A stretch of 64,000 nucleotides of DNA from assembly GCF_964246085.1 (NCBI RefSeq), contig NZ_CAXTPD010000005.1; one strand, given 5' to 3'. The position numbers and the translations under genes are program-made. Origin of the DNA: Brotaphodocola sp003480315. GTDB lineage: Bacteria; Bacillota; Clostridia; Lachnospirales; Lachnospiraceae. Within the stretch, counting starts at the first letter, position 1. Each line of letters opens with the position of its first letter. Shown in pieces: positions 7,381 through 16,310 of this stretch. The notes beneath the pieces are model-generated. The model ran no database searches and was not told where the DNA came from. It worked only from the letters and a program-made list of their open reading frames with translations.

Positions 7381-9339
7381 TCAATGCCGGATAGATGCAA
7401 GTCCAAGCTCTGTGATCTCACAGCCGCTTCGGGTCCTGCCGACCCGGATAAGCCCGTCATCTGCCAGCTCTTTTAACAGACCGCGCAGTTTTCCCTCACT
7501 AACGGCAATATCTTTTCCGGCCAGGGCTGTCAGAATGGCGCCGCGCCCGATTCTCGGTGTCTCAGCGATCAAAGACAGCACCTGGTTTCTTAATGCGCTG
7601 CTTTCGCTGAAGGGCTGGCTGACCCGGTTCCGGATATAGGAAGGAAGCTGGGAAAGAACCAGTGGGTGAGCGGAGTACAGTGAGAAAAAGTACCGGCTCA
7701 GGTTGAACAGCTCCTGGATATTCCCCGGATATTCGTAGCTCATGAGAAAATTCATCAGACTGGAAGAAATCAGATCTCTCAGACGGATATTGGAATCGTG
7801 AAACAGTTCGCGGAAAAAGTGTTCCATGAGTATGGGAATATCTTCCCGGCGTTCACGAAGCGGGACGGTGTCAATGGAGGCCGCATTTAAAAGGAAAAAG
7901 AGCTCTTCCCGGAAACGTCCGTCCAGAACATTCTGATACAGATCCTGACTCGTGGTGGCCAGGATGCGGATATCAAGGTCTGTCATTGTGTTTTGCAGGA
8001 TGCTGATGAGCGTATCCTGGGTTGTGAGCGAAAGTCGTTCTGCACCGTCGATCAGAAGGGTACCCTTGTCAGCCTGTCTCAGATGCTCCTCAGCCTCCAA
8101 TCCGGTATACAGGGAGTTGAAGATGATCAGCGGATTCTGTCTGCGGCTGGAAGTTTTGTGGATGGCTATGGCAATCTTTTTTTTCTGGGTTCCGTTTTCC
8201 CCCTGGATCAGGACCGGGAAATCATAGAGCGCCAGGCGGCGGGCGTATTCCAGCATGTTCAGGACGCGGCCGGAGACGGAGATGATACTGTCAAAACCGC
8301 TGTTGAGCCGGTAAAAATCTGAGGAGGGATCACGGATATCAATGGGGGTAATATCCGGATCCGGAGAGGCAGATGCCGGCTGGCTGCTCAGCAGATACAG
8401 CGTTTTATGACCGGGAAATGAAAGCTGCAGCACGCTGAGCTGGCGTCGCAGACCGCTGCGGCTGACAAGCTGGTAGTCCGCACTCTGACAGAAATTGTGG
8501 GAAGCATACTGGGAAGGCAGCCAGGATGAAAACATGCTGTTCATGCATCCGGTTTCCGGAATATCCCAGTCCTGGCAGAAGGCACGGTTCAGCATGCTGA
8601 TCCGGCCTTCGTCTGTCATAAGACAGAGACTGACGGAAAGGTTGCTCATTACTGCCTGTAAAACCTGCTTGGAAAAGACATAGTTACTGTAATGCGTTCC
8701 GGTCAGCTGTAGGATCTGAAGGATCCGGTTGACGTATGTCCGGGTGATCTGATTGGTGAGGCTGGAAGGAAGGTGAAAGCAGGTGCACAGATCGTGGATC
8801 GTGGAGATATCAATGATCCGGTTTCCAATGTTGATGACATTGGGAACATGGGCTGGGACCAGCTTTGGTTCACCCAGGGTGATGGCATACTGGATCGATT
8901 CATCTGTCCTGGTGCAGCCCTGGTAAAACGGCACAAAATGGTACTGTGTGATGCCGGCATCCTGGAGCTGGCCAAGAATATCCAGAACAGATTCTCTGGT
9001 ATCATTGACTAGATAGACCGAGGCCCCCTGCGGAATCCGGATGATCCGATCGAGAGAAGCCGGGTTAAAGGTGCGGGTGCAGACAAGCTGTGTAATGTTT
9101 TCCGGTATCGGAATGGGAAATGCTTCCCTGGTACGGCTGCTGGCAAACAGGATGCAGGAATAGTCCCGGATCTGTGCCGGGTCGTGGATCTGGTAAGGGT
9201 CCAGGATATGAAAGCTGATATATTCGCCAAGCAGGGCAGAGAGATAGTCCTGAAATTCCCGGCGGATGCCGGGATGCAGGCAAATGATGAGTACACTGTT
9301 TTTCTGATTGACGGTGGCAGACGGTTTGGAGTGAGACAT
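7381..9339 (-). CDS. degenerate sigma54-type AAA+ transcriptional regulator with C-terminal winged helix
   Basis: A 652-residue regulator divergent from the peptide importer. The N-terminal region (about 1-200) resembles PrpR-type or receiver-like sensory domains, followed by a PAS-like stretch. The AAA+ core is recognisable but altered: the Walker A equivalent is GENGTQKK (normally GESGTGKE), Walker B is GTLLIDG (normally GTLFLDE), the sensor II arginine of GNVREL is Q in GNIQEL, one arginine-finger position in FREELFFLLN is L, and about 20 residues including the sigma54-contact GAFTGA loop are missing. The C-terminus is a winged helix, not a Fis helix. The ATG at 9339 has AAAGGAG 8 bases upstream; the upstream in-frame ATG at 9381 precedes the predicted RNA start. 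Likely a ligand-controlled regulator acting without sigma54. Confidence 0.8.
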   Translation of the reverse strand: MSHSKPSATVNQKNSVLIICLHPGIRREFQDYLSALLGEYISFHILDPYQIHDPAQIRDYSCILFASSRTREAFPIPIPENITQLVCTRTFNPASLDRIIRIPQGASVYLVNDTRESVLDILGQLQDAGITQYHFVPFYQGCTRTDESIQYAITLGEPKLVPAHVPNVINIGNRIIDISTIHDLCTCFHLPSSLTNQITRTYVNRILQILQLTGTHYSNYVFSKQVLQAVMSNLSVSLCLMTDEGRISMLNRAFCQDWDIPETGCMNSMFSSWLPSQYASHNFCQSADYQLVSRSGLRRQLSVLQLSFPGHKTLYLLSSQPASASPDPDITPIDIRDPSSDFYRLNSGFDSIISVSGRVLNMLEYARRLALYDFPVLIQGENGTQKKKIAIAIHKTSSRRQNPLIIFNSLYTGLEAEEHLRQADKGTLLIDGAERLSLTTQDTLISILQNTMTDLDIRILATTSQDLYQNVLDGRFREELFFLLNAASIDTVPLRERREDIPILMEHFFRELFHDSNIRLRDLISSSLMNFLMSYEYPGNIQELFNLSRYFFSLYSAHPLVLSQLPSYIRNRVSQPFSESSALRNQVLSLIAETPRIGRGAILTALAGKDIAVSEGKLRGLLKELADDGLIRVGRTRSGCEITELGLASIRH

Positions 9340-9381
9340 GACAGATGCTCCTTTCGCTGGAATCATGGTTTTAATAGGCAT

Positions 9382-9410
9382 ATTATAATGTATAATAATG
9401 CATAAAACAA
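9382..9410 (-). promoter_or_regulatory. sigma-A type promoter of the AAA+ regulator gene
   Basis: Minus strand TTGTTT (9410-9405), 17 bases, perfect TATAAT (9387-9382). The predicted RNA start near 9375 supports translation from 9339. Confidence 0.6.
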
Positions 9411-9469
9411 CCTAAACTATTAATAAAACAAAGAAGTGCGGATATTTATCAAAAAAACCATTTTTTTGT

Positions 9470-9499
9470 TTGACAATGTAATGTGATAAAGTGTAAAAT
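9470..9499 (+). promoter_or_regulatory. promoter of the peptide importer operon
   Basis: A perfect TTGACA (9470-9475) followed by TAAAAT (9494-9499) at 18 bases. It is divergent from the regulator promoter about 60 bases away; the AT-rich stretch between them is where a regulator site would be expected. Confidence 0.6.
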
Positions 9500-9508
9500 A
9501 AAAACCAT

Positions 9509-9555
9509 GCAAGGGCGCATACACGAAAAGGGAAAGTATGTTCCATGCTTTTTTT
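9509..9555 (+). terminator. hairpin plus T-run in the leader of the peptide importer operon
   Basis: Bases 9509-9522 pair with 9536-9548 (13 pairs, one bulge, one mismatch), followed directly by seven T. This looks like an intrinsic terminator but lies between the promoter and the first gene, so it may be an attenuator or a 5' stabilising hairpin. Bases 9537-9544 can pair instead, perfectly, with 9564-9571. Confidence 0.5.
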
Positions 9556-9616
9556 ATATACGCGGAACATAAAAACGTGTAAAGACCTTTGAAAAAAAGA
9601 AGAGGAGGATCATTTT

Positions 9617-11296
9617 ATGAAGAAGACAAAAACAAAGCTTCTGGCTGTACTCCTGACTGCAGCTATGGGTGCACTGACCGCGTGCGGCGGCTCCGGTTCT
9701 TCTGAGACCACTGCAGCAGCTTCCGGTGAGTCCCAGGCAGCAGAAACTACCGCAGCCGTAGAACTGGCAGAGGGAGAGTCCGTGTCCCAGGATACCGACA
9801 TCACCGCAGCAATGCTGGTAGACTTTACTACCATGGATCCGATGGATACCAGTGATACCTTATCCGGCGGTATTCAGAGACTGATGATGGATGGTCTGTT
9901 CGGCTTCGATGATGATATGAAGATTATCCCGATGCTGGCTACCGACTACGAAGCAAACGACGACGCTACCGAGTTCACCATTCACTTAAGAGAGGGCATC
10001 CAGTTCTCCGATGGTACTCCGTGGAACGCAGAGGCAGCAAAGGCAAACTTCGACCGCTGGGGGGATAAGAACCTTGGCTTAAAGAGAACAACCTTACTCT
10101 GCAACGTTTTAAAAGAGACTGAGGTCGTTGATGATTACACCGTGAAGGTAACCCTGGAAAATCCATTCGGCGCATTTATCCCGACTCTGGCTCATCCGGC
10201 CTGTGTTGTTATGAGTCCGGCTGTTATTGCAAAGGGCAACGAGGAGTGCGCTAAGAATCCGGTTGGTACCGGCCAGTACACCTTCGTAGAGTGGGTGGCT
10301 GGTGAGCACGCTACCATCGCTTTAAACAAAGACTGGTGGGGCTATAACGCAGATATCTGCGGCGGCACCGCTTTAGTAGACCCGGATGCCGGTTTCAAGA
10401 CCATTACCTTCAAGCCGGTATCTGAGAACGCAACCCGTGTTGCTATGCTGCAGTCCGGTGACGCACAGTTCATCTGGCCGGTTCCGACTGAGAGCATTGA
10501 GACTCTGCGCGGCGACAGCAATGTAGCAGTTGGCCAGGAAGAGGGTATCGTAGTACGTTACCTGATGATGAACAACCAGAAAGCACCGTTTAACGATGTG
10601 AGAGTCCGTCAGGCCATCAACTACGCGATCAACAAGGATGCTTACTGCGCAGTTGTTAAGAACGGTGTGGCAACTCCGGCAACCTCCATCATCGGACCGA
10701 ACGTCCAGTACTACAAAGGCAACGATGTATATGCCTATGATCTTGAGAAGGCTAAATCCTTACTGGCTGAGGCCGGTTACCCGGATGGCTTCAAGACCAG
10801 CATCATGTGTGCTTCTACCACTGCAAACTTAAAGCAGTGTGAGTTTTTACAGCAGCAGCTGGCTCAGGTCGGCATCGATGTTCAGATCAACGCTCTTGAG
10901 AGCGCGGTGGTAAACCAGAAGATCCAGGATGTGAATGTTCCTGGCTCTGAGGCAGAGGTTGATATGTATGTGATCGGCTGGTCCCCGTCTACCGGTGATG
11001 CGGACTGGGGTATCCGTCCGCTGATGGCGATTGAATCTGAGCCGCCGGCAAGCTACAATATCTGCTACTATGAGAACGAAGAGGTTGACCAGCTCTTAAA
11101 AGACGCATTATCTACCGCGGATGATTCCAAGAGAGCTGAGGCTTACGCAAAAGCCCAGGATATCATCTGGGAGGAGAGCCCGCTTGTATGTCTGGCAAAC
11201 GACAACAACACCTGGGCCAGCTCCGCAAAGATGGTGGACGCAAAGGTCTTCCCGGATAACTGCCTGAACTTAAGAAACGCTAAGCTGGCAAAGTAA
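9617..11296 (+). CDS. peptide ABC transporter substrate-binding lipoprotein (SBP family 5)
   Basis: A 559-residue solute-binding protein of the OppA/DppA family. The N-terminus is a lipoprotein signal with lipobox LTAC at about residues 19-22, then a Ser/Thr/Ala-rich linker. The core carries family segments such as DGTPWNAEAAKANFDRW and VRQAINYAINKDAYC. It would capture short peptides outside the membrane and pass them to the permeases encoded next. AGAGGAGG precedes the ATG. Codon use is strongly biased, as in highly expressed genes, and a terminator after this gene should leave it in excess over the permeases. It heads an operon of binding protein, two permeases and two ATPases. Confidence 0.95.
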   Translation: MKKTKTKLLAVLLTAAMGALTACGGSGSSETTAAASGESQAAETTAAVELAEGESVSQDTDITAAMLVDFTTMDPMDTSDTLSGGIQRLMMDGLFGFDDDMKIIPMLATDYEANDDATEFTIHLREGIQFSDGTPWNAEAAKANFDRWGDKNLGLKRTTLLCNVLKETEVVDDYTVKVTLENPFGAFIPTLAHPACVVMSPAVIAKGNEECAKNPVGTGQYTFVEWVAGEHATIALNKDWWGYNADICGGTALVDPDAGFKTITFKPVSENATRVAMLQSGDAQFIWPVPTESIETLRGDSNVAVGQEEGIVVRYLMMNNQKAPFNDVRVRQAINYAINKDAYCAVVKNGVATPATSIIGPNVQYYKGNDVYAYDLEKAKSLLAEAGYPDGFKTSIMCASTTANLKQCEFLQQQLAQVGIDVQINALESAVVNQKIQDVNVPGSEAEVDMYVIGWSPSTGDADWGIRPLMAIESEPPASYNICYYENEEVDQLLKDALSTADDSKRAEAYAKAQDIIWEESPLVCLANDNNTWASSAKMVDAKVFPDNCLNLRNAKLAK

Positions 11297-11348
11297 TCCA
11301 TATTTAGCTAAGAAACAGATCTGACAGAATGATATACTGCAAAACAGG

Positions 11349-11384
11349 TGGTCTGGCGGAAATCTGATCCGCCAGACCATTTTT
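11349..11384 (+). terminator. intra-operon terminator between binding protein and permease genes
   Basis: A perfect 12-bp stem (11349-11360 with 11368-11379), seven-base loop and five T. Its place after the binding-protein gene suggests partial termination that sets a high ratio of binding protein to membrane subunits. Confidence 0.85.
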
Positions 11385-11446
11385 GCAGGAGAAAGAATCC
11401 GATTAACAGGGGGTACTCCCCAAAAAGAACGAAAGGTGTTGAGTGT

Positions 11447-12367
11447 ATGTTAAGGTACATAGGAAAAAGAATCATTGGAGTGATACCTACCCTGATTATT
11501 GTGGTAACCTTCGTATTTTTCTTCGTACGGCTGATCCCGGGTGATCCGGCCCGTCTTGTGGCAGGTCCGCAGGCAACCCTCGAAGATGTCCAGGTGGTAA
11601 GAGAAGAGCTGGGACTGGATAAGCCGATCCACGAACAGTATATTACATATGTAACAGGTCTGCTGAAGGGCGACCTCGGTACATCTCTCCGGACCAAGCG
11701 TCCGGTTGCGGTGGAGGTTTCCAACCGCTATGCCAATACGGCAAAACTGACCCTGCTGGCCCTCGCATGGAGCACCATCGTGGGTGTGCTTCTCGGCGTA
11801 TGGTCTGGAAGACACAGAAGCCGCTGGCAGGATTACACAGGAATGACACTGGCGGTGTCCGGCATATCGCTGCCCTCGTTCTGGGTGGGCTTTATGCTGA
11901 TCATGGTATTTTCCGTGAATCTGAAATGGTTCCCGACTACGGGCGCGGATTCACTGAAGAGTCTCGTATTACCTTCGATCGCACTGGGATCCAGTATCGC
12001 GGCCATCATTGCCCGTTTTACCAGATCCTCTATTATAGAAGTATTAAAAGATGATTACATCCGTACTGCGCGCGCAAAGGGCTTGAGAGAGCGCGTTGTT
12101 GTATGGAAGCATGCGTTCCGAAACGCAATGATCTCCGTGGTTACCGTAGTCGGCCTGCAGTTTGGTTTCCTGCTTGGTGGTTCCGTGGTAACCGAGTCTG
12201 TATTCGCGTTCCCGGGTCTGGGTTCCCTGCTGGTTGAGTCTGTAAACTATCGTGACTATCCGGCAATTCAGTCCCTGATCCTGATCTTTTCATTACATTT
12301 CGTTGTGATCAACCTGATTGTAGATGTGCTTTATGCTGTGCTCAATCCGGAAATCCAGCTTGACTAA
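11447..12367 (+). CDS. dppB: peptide ABC transporter permease, DppB/OppB type
   Basis: A 306-residue inner-membrane permease with the MLRYIGKRIIGVIPTL N-terminus typical of DppB/OppB, the RLIPGDPARL extracellular segment and the EAA-type cytoplasmic loop around DDYIRTARAKGLRERVV that contacts the ATPases. The frame opens at 11348 inside the preceding terminator; the ATG at 11447 with AAAGGTG 8 bases upstream gives the standard family start. It pairs with the next permease. Dpp naming is by similarity; dipeptide versus longer peptide preference cannot be read from sequence. Confidence 0.92.
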   Translation: MLRYIGKRIIGVIPTLIIVVTFVFFFVRLIPGDPARLVAGPQATLEDVQVVREELGLDKPIHEQYITYVTGLLKGDLGTSLRTKRPVAVEVSNRYANTAKLTLLALAWSTIVGVLLGVWSGRHRSRWQDYTGMTLAVSGISLPSFWVGFMLIMVFSVNLKWFPTTGADSLKSLVLPSIALGSSIAAIIARFTRSSIIEVLKDDYIRTARAKGLRERVVVWKHAFRNAMISVVTVVGLQFGFLLGGSVVTESVFAFPGLGSLLVESVNYRDYPAIQSLILIFSLHFVVINLIVDVLYAVLNPEIQLD

Positions 12368-12384
12368 GAAAGGAGGAGTTTAAG

Positions 12385-13284
12385 ATGGCAAAAGAGAAAA
12401 AAATAAATCAGGCCGAAGAAAGCCTGAACGAAAAAACGGACATCAGCACTCCGCTTTCTGAGTTTGTCCGCAAATTTAAAAAACAGAAGACCGCCATTGT
12501 GGCTCTGGTTTTCATCCTGTTTTTAGTAGTGCTTTCCTTTACTGCAAAATTTATTGCTCCCTACGGAATCAATGATTACGATTACAACGCAATCATGCAG
12601 TCACCGACGGCAGCACACTGGTTTGGCACCGATGAATTCGGAAGAGACCTGTTCTCACGTATTATCTGCGGAACCGGTATTTCCTTAAGTGTCGGCCTGT
12701 TTTCTGTCAGCATTGCGGCTGTGGTTGGTTCTTTTCTGGGTCTGATCGGCGGTTATTATGGCGGCATCATTGATTCCATCATCATGCGTATCTGTGACGC
12801 GCTGTTTGCATTCCCGGGTATTATCCTGGCCATCGCGATCGTAGCGATCCTCGGCAGCGGCATGACCAACGTGGTCATTGCGGTAGCGGTATTTAACATT
12901 CCGAAGTTTGCGCGTCTGGTGCGTGGCAACACCCTGGCTACCAAGAACAGCGTGTTTGTTCAGGCAGCAAAGAATATCGGCGCGGATGATAAACGTATTC
13001 TGTTTTACCACATCCTGCCGAGTGCGATCCCGGACATCATTGTGCAGTACAGTATGTCTATCGGATCTTCGATTCTGACTGCGTCTTCCTTAAGCTTCTT
13101 AGGCATGGGCGCCCAGCCTCCGACACCGGAGTGGGGACTGCTTTTGAGCAACGGACGTACATACATGATGAACAGCTGGCATATTACCCTGTTCCCGGGC
13201 CTTGCGATCTTCTTAACCGTACTCAGCTTCAATCTGCTGGGAGACGGCCTCAGAGACGCGCTTGACCCGAAGCTGACTGATTAA
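12385..13284 (+). CDS. dppC: peptide ABC transporter permease, DppC/OppC type
   Basis: A 299-residue permease. A charged cytoplasmic N-terminus precedes the first membrane segment, followed by HWFGTDEFGRDLFSRI, a signature of OppC/DppC proteins, and the EAA loop FVQAAKNIGADDKRILFYHI. It starts 17 bases after dppB with an AAAGGAGGAG site and forms the second half of the channel. The C-terminus LLGDGLRDALDPKLTD is the family ending. Confidence 0.93.
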   Translation: MAKEKKINQAEESLNEKTDISTPLSEFVRKFKKQKTAIVALVFILFLVVLSFTAKFIAPYGINDYDYNAIMQSPTAAHWFGTDEFGRDLFSRIICGTGISLSVGLFSVSIAAVVGSFLGLIGGYYGGIIDSIIMRICDALFAFPGIILAIAIVAILGSGMTNVVIAVAVFNIPKFARLVRGNTLATKNSVFVQAAKNIGADDKRILFYHILPSAIPDIIVQYSMSIGSSILTASSLSFLGMGAQPPTPEWGLLLSNGRTYMMNSWHITLFPGLAIFLTVLSFNLLGDGLRDALDPKLTD

Positions 13285-13298
13285 GGAGGTGCAGGCAT

Positions 13299-14324
13299 AT
13301 GAGTGAAACGATCAAAGTGGAGACAACGAAGGATGCCTCCGGCAAAAATATTCTGGAAATCAAAAATATGCACACCTGGTTCCATATGGACAGCGGTGTT
13401 GTCAAGTCCGTAGATGGTGTTGACATTGAGTTAAAAGAGGGTTCCACCCTTGGAATCGTAGGGGAGTCCGGAAGCGGAAAGAGCGTAACCGCCCTTTCTG
13501 TCATGGGCCTGTTAATGGGAACTACCGGTAAAATTGAAAAGGGTGAGATCCTCTTAGACGGCAGGGATGTCGTGCATATTGGCAATGAAGAGCGTAGAAA
13601 GCTGCGTGGAAGCAAGATATCCATGATCTTCCAGGAGCCTATGACCAGCTTAAATCCGGTCATGAAGATCGGTGACCAGATCATGGAAGCCATTCTCATG
13701 CATCAGAAGGTCAGCAAGAAAGAAGCTGAAGAAAAAGCCATTGAGATGCTTCGCATGACCGGTCTTCCCCGTGTGGAAAAGATGATGAAGGAGTATCCGT
13801 TCCAGCTTTCCGGCGGACAGCGCCAGCGTGTCATGATCGCCATGGCTCTGGTATGCAATCCGGAGATCCTGATCGCCGATGAGCCGACTACAGCTCTGGA
13901 TGTAACCATTCAGGCGCAGATCCTCGACCTGATGAATAAGCTGAAAAAAGAAATCGGAACCTCTATCCTTTTCATCACCCATGATCTCGGTGTGGTGGCA
14001 GAGGTGTGCGATCAGGTGGTGGTCATGTACTGCGGCCGCGTGGTAGAGAAGGGCTCCGTTTATGACATTTTCGACAAACCGTCCCACCCGTATACAGAGG
14101 GACTCTTAAATTCGATTCCGAAGCTTGGCGAGCATGTGGAAGAGCTTGAGTCCATTCCGGGCAATGTACCGAATCCGAAGTACATGCCGAAGGGCTGCAA
14201 GTTTGCGCCGCGCTGTAAATACGCGTTTGACCGCTGCCGCGAGGAGGAACCGGGATTTACCGATCTCGGAAACGGACACCAGAGCCGCTGCTGGCGCTGC
14301 GTGAAAGAAGGGGGTAAGGACTGA
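13299..14324 (+). CDS. dppD: peptide ABC transporter ATP-binding protein, DppD/OppD type
   Basis: A 341-residue ATPase with Walker A GESGSGKS, Q-loop region MIFQEPMTSLNP, signature LSGGQRQR and Walker B ILIADEPTTALD. The C-terminal oligopeptide-transporter extension has the conserved cysteine set starting CKFAPRCKYAFDRC, known in some OppD/DppD proteins to bind an iron-sulfur cluster. AAGGAGG lies before the ATG. Its stop overlaps the start of dppF by one base, so translation is coupled. Confidence 0.95.
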   Translation: MSETIKVETTKDASGKNILEIKNMHTWFHMDSGVVKSVDGVDIELKEGSTLGIVGESGSGKSVTALSVMGLLMGTTGKIEKGEILLDGRDVVHIGNEERRKLRGSKISMIFQEPMTSLNPVMKIGDQIMEAILMHQKVSKKEAEEKAIEMLRMTGLPRVEKMMKEYPFQLSGGQRQRVMIAMALVCNPEILIADEPTTALDVTIQAQILDLMNKLKKEIGTSILFITHDLGVVAEVCDQVVVMYCGRVVEKGSVYDIFDKPSHPYTEGLLNSIPKLGEHVEELESIPGNVPNPKYMPKGCKFAPRCKYAFDRCREEEPGFTDLGNGHQSRCWRCVKEGGKD

Positions 14325-15346
14325 TGGCAGACAATTTATTAGTTGTCCGGGGACTCAAGCAGTATTACCCGGTAAAGGGCGGACTTGGGAAAGAGCCGTC
14401 CTATGTGAAAGCAGTCGATAATGTAGATTTTGAGGTAAGACGCGGTGAGGTATTCGGAATCGTAGGAGAGTCCGGATGCGGAAAGTCTACCCTTGGAAAA
14501 AGTATCTGCAAGCTGATCGAGCCGACGGATGGCTCCATCGTGCTGGATGGTGAAGAAATCGCAAAATACACACCAAAGCAGATGCGGCCGATCCGAAAAA
14601 AAGTCCAGATGGTATTCCAGGATCCGTACGCGTCCCTCAACCCGCGTATGTCAGTTCGTGATATCGTGGCAGAGCCGCTCATCATCCATGGTCTGACCAA
14701 GACCCGTGAGGAGACCGATCAAAAGGTTGTAGAGCTTTTACGCCGTGTTGGCCTGGATGATTACCATGCAAACCGTTATCCGCATGAGTTTTCCGGCGGA
14801 CAGCGTCAGCGTATCGGCATTGCGAGGGCACTGGCCGTACAGCCGCAGCTCATCATTGCCGATGAGCCGGTTTCCGCGCTGGATGTTTCCATCCAGTCCC
14901 AGGTGTTAAACCTCATGAACCAGTTAAAACGGGATATGAACCTGACCTACATTTTCGTTGCGCATGACTTAAGTGTTGTGGAGCATATCAGTGACCGTGT
15001 CGGTGTTATGTATCTGGGAAATTTTGTTGAGGAGGGAGACAAGTACAGTCTGTACCAGAACCCGCTTCACCCGTATACTCAGGCACTTCTTTCCGCTGTT
15101 CCGATCCCGGACCCGAAAGCAAAGAAAGACCGGATCATTCTGGAGGGCAATATCCCCTCTGCACTGAATCCGCCGAGCGGATGTAAATTCCACACCCGCT
15201 GCCCGAAGTGCATGGAGCGCTGCAAGACGGAGGCTCCGCAGAAGTACCAGGTAGGTGACGATCATTTTGTATACTGCCATCTGTACGACACCGAGGAAGC
15301 GAAGAAGAACGCGAAAGCTGCGGAGAACGCAGTGATTCATCAGTAA
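14324..15346 (+). CDS. dppF: peptide ABC transporter ATP-binding protein, DppF/OppF type
   Basis: A 340-residue ATPase, partner of DppD. It has Walker A GESGCGKST, MVFQDPYASLNPRM, signature FSGGQRQRIGIARAL and Walker B IIADEPVSALD, then the C-terminal extension with CKFHTRCPKCMERC. The ATG overlaps the dppD stop (TGATG). A strong terminator 30 bases downstream closes the transporter operon; the M55 aminopeptidase gene follows. Confidence 0.95.
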   Translation: MADNLLVVRGLKQYYPVKGGLGKEPSYVKAVDNVDFEVRRGEVFGIVGESGCGKSTLGKSICKLIEPTDGSIVLDGEEIAKYTPKQMRPIRKKVQMVFQDPYASLNPRMSVRDIVAEPLIIHGLTKTREETDQKVVELLRRVGLDDYHANRYPHEFSGGQRQRIGIARALAVQPQLIIADEPVSALDVSIQSQVLNLMNQLKRDMNLTYIFVAHDLSVVEHISDRVGVMYLGNFVEEGDKYSLYQNPLHPYTQALLSAVPIPDPKAKKDRIILEGNIPSALNPPSGCKFHTRCPKCMERCKTEAPQKYQVGDDHFVYCHLYDTEEAKKNAKAAENAVIHQ

Positions 15347-15376
15347 TGCAGTCAGAATAGCAATTACATGGCAGAG

Positions 15377-15416
15377 GAGCCGGTTTCATGACTAGATGCC
15401 ATGAACCGGCTCTTTT
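15377..15416 (+). terminator. terminator after dppF
   Basis: A 13-bp GC-rich stem (15377-15390 with 15400-15412, one bulge), nine-base loop, then four T. It separates the transporter genes from the aminopeptidase gene, perhaps allowing partial read-through. Confidence 0.75.
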
Positions 15417-15471
15417 GCTGTCTTTTGAAATAAACTCAATTGAAATTTTAAAAAAAAGAGAGGCACGAACA

Positions 15472-16284
15472 ATGAAACTGTTTATCAGTGCGGATATTGA
15501 AGGCTGTGCCGGAACAACCCTCAATTATGAAACCCACAAAGAAGAACCGGCTTACCAGAAGTACGCAAAGCAGATGACCGATGAGGTTGTGGCTGTCTGC
15601 GAGGCCGCCTTGGCTGCTGGCGTGGATGAGATCGTAGTAAAGGACGGACATGGAGATGCCACCAACATTGATGTGATGGCCATGCCGGAGCACGTCACTC
15701 TGATCCGCGGAAAGAGCGGTCACCCCATCAACATGATGTATGGTCTTGATGAGACATTCGATGCTGTGTTTTATATTGGATATCATGCACCCGCCGGTGA
15801 TCCGGGAAGCCCACTGAGCCATACCTCCACGGGAGCCAGCAATTTTATTGAGTTAAACGGGAAGCGTATGAGCGAATTCATGCTGAACACTTATACGGCG
15901 GCCATGTACGGTGTTCCGGTGCTGTTCTTATCCGGTGACGAGCGGATCTGTGAGCTGTCAAAGGAGCTGGTTCCGCAGATCACGACGGTGTCTTCCAAGA
16001 AGGGCGTGGGCGGAAGTGCCTGGAATGTATCACCAAAGACTGTGATCTCAGATCTGAAAGCATCCGTCACAGAGGTGCTTTCCGGTGATATAGAGGCAAA
16101 GCTTGCTGCATGCAGAGTCACGCTTCCGGTGCAGTTTACCTATGAGGTAAACTACAAGGATCTGAAAAAGGCTTACCAGATGTCCTTTTATCCGGGCATG
16201 AAGGCAGTAGACGCGCGCACCAACCGTCTTACCAGTAAAAACTGGATGGATATTGTAACAGCACATTCATTTGTGGTATATTAG
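15472..16284 (+). CDS. dppA: M55-family D-aminopeptidase (DppA type)
   Basis: A 270-residue zinc aminopeptidase of family M55. Bacillus DppA cleaves D-Ala-D-Ala and D-Ala-Gly-Gly. The metal-binding N-terminus MKLFISADIEGCAGTT (Asp and Glu ligands), VKDGHGDA, GYHAPAG and SHTSTGAS all match the family. The ATG at 15472 with AGAGAGG upstream is chosen over the open frame from 15388. As in Bacillus, it is adjacent to a peptide transporter, supporting use of imported D-amino-acid peptides. The M42 aminopeptidase gene follows after 26 bases. The symbol refers to the aminopeptidase, not to the E. coli binding protein of the same name. Confidence 0.92.
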   Translation: MKLFISADIEGCAGTTLNYETHKEEPAYQKYAKQMTDEVVAVCEAALAAGVDEIVVKDGHGDATNIDVMAMPEHVTLIRGKSGHPINMMYGLDETFDAVFYIGYHAPAGDPGSPLSHTSTGASNFIELNGKRMSEFMLNTYTAAMYGVPVLFLSGDERICELSKELVPQITTVSSKKGVGGSAWNVSPKTVISDLKASVTEVLSGDIEAKLAACRVTLPVQFTYEVNYKDLKKAYQMSFYPGMKAVDARTNRLTSKNWMDIVTAHSFVVY

Positions 16285-16310
16285 AAGAACATACAGGGAG
16301 GATATGAACC

